Below are positions 23,690 through 32,300 of a DNA stretch of 64,000 nt, piece by piece. How positions within the stretch are numbered: position 1 is the stretch's first letter; every line of letters starts with the position of its first letter. Source of the stretch: W0P28-013 sp051878315 (GTDB lineage Bacteria > Bacteroidota > Bacteroidia > Bacteroidales > Paludibacteraceae); contig JBJEJW010000006.1 of the NCBI GenBank assembly GCA_051878315.1, forward strand, positions 1-64,000, in the 5' to 3' direction. A program made the translations under genes and the position numbers. The notes beneath the pieces were generated by a model, which was not told the DNA's origin, made no database searches, and was given only the letters and a program-made list of their open reading frames with translations.

Positions 23690-26193
23690 CAATCTAATAT
23701 CAGTTTATAGGTTTTTACATCATTATCCACCACAATACGCACGACATATACACCAGCATGCTTTATAGGTACAGAAATGCTGCCTGTCGTTTGTGGTCGA
23801 ACGTCGCACACAAGCCGACCCGACACATCATAAACGGTCATTTGATCTACCCGCACTTCGGAATCGACGATAATGGTCCGTTGCATTCTATCGGCATAGA
23901 CGGCTACAGCCTTATCGGCATGTGATGTTACCGCTGTAATCTGTGGTTCGATCAAGGTAAACGCCAACGACGCGTATTCTTGCGGTTCAAACGTGTGCCA
24001 CGCATCGGTAGCCGAGCGTCGCCACTTCAACGTAACGGTATAATCGCCGACAGCGTTGGTGAACGCACAAGACAATTTGTCATCCAACGAAGCATTTTTA
24101 TGTATTTCAAACGTCTGTTCGCCGTATTGTCCTTTCGAGAAAGCGCCTTTGTAAACCACCGCCACAATGTCGCCATTGAAATAACCGCCCGTATTTGTAA
24201 CGCTAAAACTCAACTCTACGCCGTTTCGCGGCACATTGGCGGCATCGGGGAAAGATATAGCGCGATTGAGCGACAACACCGGCACTTCGCTTGTGTCTGG
24301 CAACAACGTCAGCGTTTGTGACGTTCCTAAAGCCATCAAGTACTGCAATGCGTAATTCAGTTGGTTTTTAGCATCGTACATCACCATCAAATCATAATCG
24401 CCATACTCCAAGCCTATCGAATCGATGGTAATGGCATACGAATGTGTTTCGCCGTCAGGAGGAATATTTTCCAAAATTCCATCGCTCAAGACATACTCAT
24501 TGGTTGTTTTGGAGTGAATCAGAATCCACAACAGCGAATTGTATTCCGCCCCCGTATTCGTCACGGAAAACTCAAAAGTACCACTTCCATGACTATACAC
24601 TTCCCCCATAGGCGACAAAGATTGTAGTTCCAAGCGTGGCTGTTCTGAAGTAGGTTCGCCAAAATAGACATTATTGCCGGATACCACCACATTGACATAG
24701 TTCGGCACACTGACCATGGTACGCACCGGCGTCCACTTTGAGGCATCAGATGCCTTATGCACCAAATACAGACGATAGTTGCCATCGGCGATAGTAGTGC
24801 CGATTTTCAGATTGGACGCAAACTCATTATATGGTTGTTTCAATTTATACGACCCTAACGAAAGTGAGGCTGATTGAAGTGTCGCTACTTGCGTTTCACC
24901 CGTTTCGTCATATAAGACTGCCGCAATTGTACCGGAAAATGTCGTCAGACTGTAATTGATAAGTTTAGCCAACCAAACGCCAAACGTTCCCGTGCGTGTC
25001 GTTTGCGTGACAGTAACACCCAAGGTCGAATCGGAGCAAAGTTGATAAGCGGTTTCTCCTGTTGTTGTCGGTTGAATACCGATATACATGGCTTGATAGC
25101 GGTTGTAGCCGGAGCCCGTAGTCGTGCCACCGATGCCGGTTTGTCCCGGCGTCAGAGCCGACAGCAGAAAGTAACCGTCGCTTTTGCCACCCCAACCCCA
25201 ATTAATATGAAAATAACCATCCTGACGGTAACCGTCGCACACAAACGCATGCGCGCCATCGTCGGCCGAACCGCGATACAATACAGGGCGCGACGCATCC
25301 AATTCGGCACGCAAAATTTGCGTAAACGTATCAATCGGATAATAGTTGCGTTGTATTTCTTGAATATTTTTGTTATAACCGAAATATTGTATCAACGAGC
25401 GTCCGGCTTGAGTGGTTGAGGCCGAACTAGAAGCACCATATTGCATATCAACCGACACGCCGCAATGGTATAACAAAGTCGCCACAGCTGTTTTGGCTTC
25501 GGTCGTCGTCATTAAAGACGATGTGGCAGCCATATTGCTCCAATCGTAAGAGGTACTGCTAAAATCGGCATTCAATGTCGTTGTTTCACCGGTCGTTTTA
25601 TTTGTCCATGTATAGGAATTGCTGCCGGTTCCTGTCGTCGGATAGCGATAGTAGTACATAACCTGAGCCATAGCCGTCGCGACACAGCCTGCGGCCGCAC
25701 GCGAAGTCCCATCGTACACGGGACACAAATTGTTATACGGCGCATTTTGGTTCCAAGCGATAGTACCCAACAGCGGTGCAACGGACGACTCAAACGTGAT
25801 GGTTTTATGCGAAACGTTAGGCTGAATCGCCGATGAACGCAATGCATTGAGTTCCTCTTGGTACATCTGCAACCATGCACGGCAATTTTCCGGCACACTA
25901 TCGAAACAGAACGTTCCCGTGTCGGTGTAGCCCAACACATCGCAGGCATTGTCGTCGCCTGACACAATGACACTGCCGCCCGAAGCCTTGTCGAAAACGA
26001 AATAAGCCGTATCGGACTGAACATAAGCCAACGTCAACGTGTTGACGTCCGAAACGGATTTGGAAAGTGTCGCATGCGACGATCCGCAAAACCGTGCGGC
26101 TATTTGTCGCGCCGATTCCACCGAACGTGTTTCGGCCGACAAAGCAAACGTCATACCGAGCGACACGCCTAATAAGATGTATTTTGCATTCAT
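23689..26193 (-). CDS. C10 family cysteine protease with T9SS sorting domain
   Basis: An 834-residue secreted protein. A signal peptide (~1-20) and a Spi_C10-like propeptide (~20-140) precede the streptopain-type catalytic domain. The nucleophile Cys lies in AAGCVATAMAQVMYYYRYP (near residue 170), and the catalytic His in GAHAFVCDGY (near 315), followed by HINWGWGG. The ~400 residues after it form several Ig-like sandwiches (FSVTNTGAEYNS, SFSVTNTGGYFNG). The end is a type A T9SS sorting domain (VYDVSGRLV, HAGVYVVRIVVDN, KTYKLILD). Relatives are periodontain and interpain of oral Bacteroidales. It may process its neighbours or host proteins. The OmpA-barrel gene starts in its stop codon. Confidence 0.9.
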   Translation of the reverse strand: MNAKYILLGVSLGMTFALSAETRSVESARQIAARFCGSSHATLSKSVSDVNTLTLAYVQSDTAYFVFDKASGGSVIVSGDDNACDVLGYTDTGTFCFDSVPENCRAWLQMYQEELNALRSSAIQPNVSHKTITFESSVAPLLGTIAWNQNAPYNNLCPVYDGTSRAAAGCVATAMAQVMYYYRYPTTGTGSNSYTWTNKTTGETTTLNADFSSTSYDWSNMAATSSLMTTTEAKTAVATLLYHCGVSVDMQYGASSSASTTQAGRSLIQYFGYNKNIQEIQRNYYPIDTFTQILRAELDASRPVLYRGSADDGAHAFVCDGYRQDGYFHINWGWGGKSDGYFLLSALTPGQTGIGGTTTGSGYNRYQAMYIGIQPTTTGETAYQLCSDSTLGVTVTQTTRTGTFGVWLAKLINYSLTTFSGTIAAVLYDETGETQVATLQSASLSLGSYKLKQPYNEFASNLKIGTTIADGNYRLYLVHKASDASKWTPVRTMVSVPNYVNVVVSGNNVYFGEPTSEQPRLELQSLSPMGEVYSHGSGTFEFSVTNTGAEYNSLLWILIHSKTTNEYVLSDGILENIPPDGETHSYAITIDSIGLEYGDYDLMVMYDAKNQLNYALQYLMALGTSQTLTLLPDTSEVPVLSLNRAISFPDAANVPRNGVELSFSVTNTGGYFNGDIVAVVYKGAFSKGQYGEQTFEIHKNASLDDKLSCAFTNAVGDYTVTLKWRRSATDAWHTFEPQEYASLAFTLIEPQITAVTSHADKAVAVYADRMQRTIIVDSEVRVDQMTVYDVSGRLVCDVRPQTTGSISVPIKHAGVYVVRIVVDNDVKTYKLILD

Positions 26194-26246
26194 ATCTCTT
26201 CAAAAAAAATAACTTACCTCAAAGCAACCTAACATGTTCCTACAAA

Positions 26247-26294
26247 AACGACATAGTGGGATAGCGCGCAATGCGCTATCCCGAATATGTCGTT
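26247..26294 (-). terminator. Long hairpin after the giant adhesin gene
   Basis: A near-perfect 48-base hairpin: AACGACATA and GGGATAGCGC on one side, GCGCTATCCC and TATGTCGTT on the other, with a small internal bulge. On the minus strand it is followed by TTTTTG. It separates the four upstream adhesin genes from the protease/OmpA pair and may end or reduce transcription between them. Confidence 0.75.
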
Positions 26295-26307
26295 ACAATC
26301 GTCCTTA

Positions 26308-29300
26308 TTATTTGACAATCAACTTACCGATGTATGTTTTCGACTTACCTGTCGTTATACGTACCGTATATACACCGGCCGTATTCAGTCCGTCGATGAC
26401 CACCGGATAGGCATTCGGTTCGAAACGCTGAACCAAAACACCAATACAGTTGAACACTTCCACCTGCAAACCGTCCCGATCGGCAGCATCGAAATCGCCC
26501 TGCAGCACAACGCTGCTATTGTGCGCCACCGGATTCGGATAGATGGAGAAGTCAGACGCAAATATATTGGACAGACCGACTATCTCTTGAACGGTTACCG
26601 TGTAAGTGGTCCACTGACATTGTGCCGTATCCGTCAGCAGCGAATCGGTATACACGCCGGGCTCCGCTTCGGCATCAATGGTGAACAAACCGTTGGTGTA
26701 GGGTAATTCGGTACGATCTATTGTATCGAGCACAGCCTCAACCGTTATCGGATTCACAGTCAAATTGATGGTCAGCAGGCTATCACAACCATTACTATTG
26801 GTCAGGCGCACGATGTATTGTCCGGCTTCCGTCAAAGAGAGTCCTTCGGCCGTATAAACATCGCCGTCGCAAATAGTAGCATTCATCGTAACCGTATCGT
26901 TATCCAACACCGTGAGCATCAGTATCACCGTACTATCGCAGGTGAAATCGTTGCCGACAGCAGTACGTTGCAACTTGTTGCTTCCCACCTTCAACTCGGA
27001 GAACGGAACCTTAAAGCCGTAATCTGCATAATTCGTGCCAACACAGACACTGTCGGTGTATTCATACACTTGTTTGCACGACACGCGCACATTATCAAGT
27101 TGCAAATAGTTAAACTTGCTGCACAACGCCTCGAAATAGAAGGCCACTCTGATGTTTTCGCCTTGGTACTTGGACAAATCAATCGTTTCGGAGGTCATGT
27201 GGTAGTCGTATTGCGTCAAATCGTACATCACAGCGTCGTCGGCTTTCCATGTGTTTCCGCCATCGGTAGAAACGAGCACGGCAAACTGCGGCACGCTGAC
27301 TTCATACGTCGTATCGCTATACAGATAACCATAGCACATATCGAACGATAATACCGATTCGCCTTCAACAGCATATTCCGGCGATACCAACCATCTGTAA
27401 CGATAATCCCTATAGTTATAATCGACAACATAGCCATTGCATACCAACCGCATACCGTCTTCCCAATTTGCATTGAGGAACGTGTACCACTGATAGGAAT
27501 AACTTGTACCGTAAGGCGGATTCGTCAGAGCGACGCCATTATCGACTACACTCGAAATCTGACCGTACTTTTGTTCCCAGCAATTATTGGTGTACACGGT
27601 AGACGTATTATATCCGGAAAAGTCTTCGACCAACGGGAAACGGTGCAAGCCGCAATCCGTCATGAAAGGAACACCGCCAATCCATTCGCTGGCAGACTCG
27701 GCGCCACATACAGCTTTGACATAAGCATAGTAAGTAGCACCTTGTTCCAAACCGTCAACATGAGCCGGATAAGTATTTACGGTATCGCGTACTACCACCA
27801 CTTCCGATGCGTCATCGAGTTGTTTGGCAGTGCATAACTCCGTAGCAACAGCAACTACCCATACGTTTTCGTTACCGCTCTCCCAACTGAGGTCGGCTCC
27901 GTTTTCGGTGATATTGACAACCTCCAGATTTTGCGGTGCTATACAGCCCGTCAGATGTTCAATGCTTAAATCGTCAATATAAACATCCAACTTGCTGTCG
28001 CCTTTGATAGCCAAATGTTTACCGTTGCCAGTGTACTTATGCAACTTGTATGTAAACGATTTGAACTGATCGTACAAATTGAGATATAAACCACCGCTGG
28101 AGGTTGTACTGCTGATGTAGTTCATCAACGTAAAGTAGGAAATATGCTCAAACGTATTCATATCATACGTATTATCCACCACGCCCAAATCAAGGATTAC
28201 AGCCTCCTTTGCAAAGAGCGCCAACGCTTTGAACGAGATTTCCATTTCGTTGATAGGTTCGTCAAATTCTGGCAGAATGACATAACCTTTGGCAGGCAAT
28301 GTCAGCGTACCCATCGCATCCTTGTTTTCGTCGGCAAAACGTTGCGCGATGGCCACGCCCGTCGAAGTTGTCCAGCACTCGGGTGCCGCACTGATACCAT
28401 CGATATAGTATTCAAAATCCTCGACGTAAGGCAGTGCCGACGAGGCACAATTGGTTGTGAAACGATACTCTACCCAATCGGTCGGACCGTCGTCGCACAA
28501 CGTACGCAGATACAACGCATAGGTGGTCGCTTGTTGCAGACCTTGAATGCTATACAACCTGCCCGTGAACTGTTTGCGTTCGATGTAGTCCGCTTCGGGC
28601 AGCAAATCGGGATTACCCGAATTGCACACCGTCGATACGATGGCTTCGAAATTACGGCTAACACCCGCATCCCATGTAAATGCTGCCGTTTCGGCCGTCA
28701 AATCGGTAACACGCACTTTACTAACACCCGAGCAGGGATTCTGCTCCATGGTCAGTTCGGTGATGGCAGCTGCCGTACCGGCCGTACCTGTAGCAGCATT
28801 GTACCAATAGAATACTACATCGTACTTACCGGCATCCAATGTGGGTGTTACAAACGTTTCGGTAACATAGTCATTGATGCCGTATACTTTCGACATGAGT
28901 ACTGCTTCATTTGCACCGGTACCGGTGGTTGTATTACCCAGCAAATTGCGGATATTAGTCGCCAAATAGGTATAACCGGCCGGCATTACATAGCATTTCA
29001 GATAGTCGTTGAGGTGCTCATTATCCAAGTTGCCTTGTACCTTGTAGTTCAGGGTAAGTTGGTAACTTGCCGTATCGTCGGCAGCAAAGGTACGATATGC
29101 CCAGACATAAGACGTTCCAAGATTACCCTCGGCATCTTTCGTTGTATAGGTGTTATTCTTACCGCCGTCATTGCTGACAAACAGTTGATTATCGCCATCG
29201 AGCATACCAATGTACCACTGATTCGCACATGCCACACCCAACGCATTTTCACGGACAAAAGTCCACTGTGCGTTATCGGCTGCGTCGTCGAATGTGGTAT

Positions 29301-32300
29301 GGTAAGGCAACATCACGGGCGTACGAATAGTCGATGCCGTCAGCGGACCGGTCCACTCGCCATCGGCACAAGCACCTTTCACATAAATATCGTAGGCCGT
29401 CTGTTCTGTCAAACCTGTCAAAGTAGCAGCGGTTGTTGCAACACGCATTTGCGTACCTGTGCCGAGTGCGAAGCCCTTCGGACCATACTCTACAATCCAT
29501 TCCTCATTGGCCGGACTGACATCTGCCCATTTGACGGCAAGTGCATCGTGCGAGAAAGTCGCCAGTTGCAGCGCGCGCGGTGCCATGCAACTAACCTTGT
29601 CGGTCGTAACAATCAGATTATCAACATAAACCGAATTAGTTGCAGGCCGCAAAGCAAGACGCACGTTTTGGTCGGCCGACTTATACACCTCGGCCAAATC
29701 GACCGAACACGATTGCCATATATTGGTTAAATTTATTGTCGTAAGCAGTTTGAAAGTTTCCGGATTGTCGATGTCGCTTATCGTGCCTATGTCCAATGTG
29801 CCTGTACCCGAAGCCATGCGTGCATCGAATGCCATATAGAGTCTTTGTATCGAATCCACATCGAACGTCGGCAATACGGCTATCGGGGAGCTGAAAGTAG
29901 AAGAACTCGTTGGACATTCTTTTCTATCTAGATACAATCCGTTGGCACCCGTATAGGCAGCCGAAGCGGACACATTGGCCGACGGGGTCTGGTTGCCACC
30001 TACACTGCCACAAGCTATCATCTTTCCGTACAAATCCCAGCAGGTAGGACTTTGCCCCACCGTTTGCGATTCGAAATCTTCGACATACGGCAACACTTGT
30101 GTATCGGCACAATCGGTTTTGAACGACGTGGAGAGATCCCAACCGCTGGCTGCATCGTTGGCGCAGAGCGACTGCACGTATGCGTAATATTTGGTATTAG
30201 GTGCTATATTACGGAAGAGCACAGCAACTGTATCGACCGTCAATTCGCGGTAAGGTGCAGTGGTTTCTACATCGGCAGGTTGTGTGGTGTAGAGGCGCAC
30301 ACGCCACTGCGATGCGCTGCCGCACGCACGCCACGACAAGCCTACGGAATCCCTGCCCACCGAATCGACGGTAAACATAACCGGAGACACGCACTCTTGT
30401 TTCCAATCGATGGTAACATCGTCCAGATACAGACCCGCAGACGATTCCGTTCCGGTACTCGATATAGAGTTCAACGGATGCAGAGCAATGTATTTGCCGA
30501 AGTTGCCATCATCGTCGCCCACATAGTTGTCGAACGTGAAATAATAGGGCAACCATACCTTACTTTCGAGCAGCGAATCCTTGGCTACTGCCATAAAGGT
30601 GCTCGGGTCGGTCGGGTCGGTCATCACGCCCACCTCGAAATACTGTTTGTTGCTCGCAGTTTTATACAGATACATCGTCATTTGCACATCTTTCACAGAG
30701 TCGAAGCCCAAGGTCGGGAACGCCATATAGTTATTTTGGTCTTTCGCTGCATAGATATACAAGCGTCCGTCGCCGTTACAGCCCGTAATATTTACATTTA
30801 AGGGATTGTAAAACGATGTAGTCGTATTGGCGCCCGACACAAAGACACACTCCGGCACAGCATTAGTTGCCAAGCCTTCGAACAAATTATTGTACGGCAG
30901 CGGCATCGCTGTACACCAAGTAGTAAACGCGGCCGCATTCGACCATTCGCCGACACAAGCTTTGGCGTCGTTGACCGATTGTACATAGACGTAATAGTCC
31001 GTACCGCCCGACAAGTCGCTGACATCCAGAGCGTTCACTGCGACTTGACCATCATATACATCGGCCGTCTGTGCCATATCGGTCAGTTCGATGGACGATA
31101 CCTTAACGTTCCAAGCAGTTTCGTCGCCGGCCGGTGTCCACGCTATGTGTGCCGACACCGAGTCGATTTTGCTGAAGGCAATTTCCTGAACTTTTTTACA
31201 TTGCGGGATTTCGATAACCGAAATATCGTCAATGTACATATACAGCGTTTTCCCTGTACCGTTATTAATAGTATTTTGGAAATAGGCATAATCCATACGT
31301 ATAGCAATAGAATCACCCGAACCGGTATAAGAACTAAAGTCTACAATACATTCTTCCCATGTTTTTGATTCTTGTAACCTAAAATCAGCAACTTGTTGAA
31401 ATACACCGGATTCCATAACGCCAATTTGCACATAACCAACATAGGAAGTTAAATCAGAAATTCCATAAAATGTTAGTTGTAACGTATTGAGCGGTTTATC
31501 AAACTTCGGCAATATAAGTTGAGCCACCTTGCCTGAAGCAGCCGTCATATAGAATATGCGTTTTGTACCATCTTTACCATAGGTATGATCGTCATAATAT
31601 GCCGTTGATAAAGTTGTCGCAGCTTTAATATACGGATTTGTAGTTGAGCCTTCTACACTAAAACATGTCATAGTATTATTAGAAGTACTGCCCACATCAT
31701 AACTATTAAGATCATTGTAATATGGTATAGCAAATGTAGCCGGACATTCCGTGAGGAATGATGTAACAGGTGACCACATACCGGTTTGTGTCCCCGATAC
31801 GCTTTGCACATAAACGTAGTATTTTGTTGCCGGATCTAAATTGGTCAGCATCATTTCGGCTGTACTATTTTGTACCAAAGTTTTGAGAGCCGGAGTTTCG
31901 TCGACCTGATCAATAGCAACATTGGTATCAAACACTTTGACATTCCAACGCGTAGAAGTGCCATTTTCCTTCCATTGCAATTTGGCAGAAGTAGTTGTTA
32001 CGTCGCTTACGGTAACATTAGTTACACGCTGTGGATTGCTCGATAACGTAATTGACAAGTTGTCAATGGCGAAATAGTTGGTAGTGGTTGCATTGACATA
32101 GAACACGATATATTTGCCGGTACCGGTATAGTCCGACATAGGTACAATAAAGTATTCCGGTACTTTGCCTGCGCTCAACGTGAGTGTGTCTACCGGAGTA
32201 AGCGTGTTATAATCGTTCGGATCGGTCATCACACCAATACTAATCGACTTACCATAAGACGCAGTCGTTGTGTTGGCAAATCCCCAAAACGAAATCGTAA

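Noticed and set aside
28144..29730. Plus-strand frame of 528 codons
   Set aside because: Antisense to the giant adhesin gene; composition is low-complexity Arg/Ile/Cys-rich with no domain, no promoter and no plausible start context.
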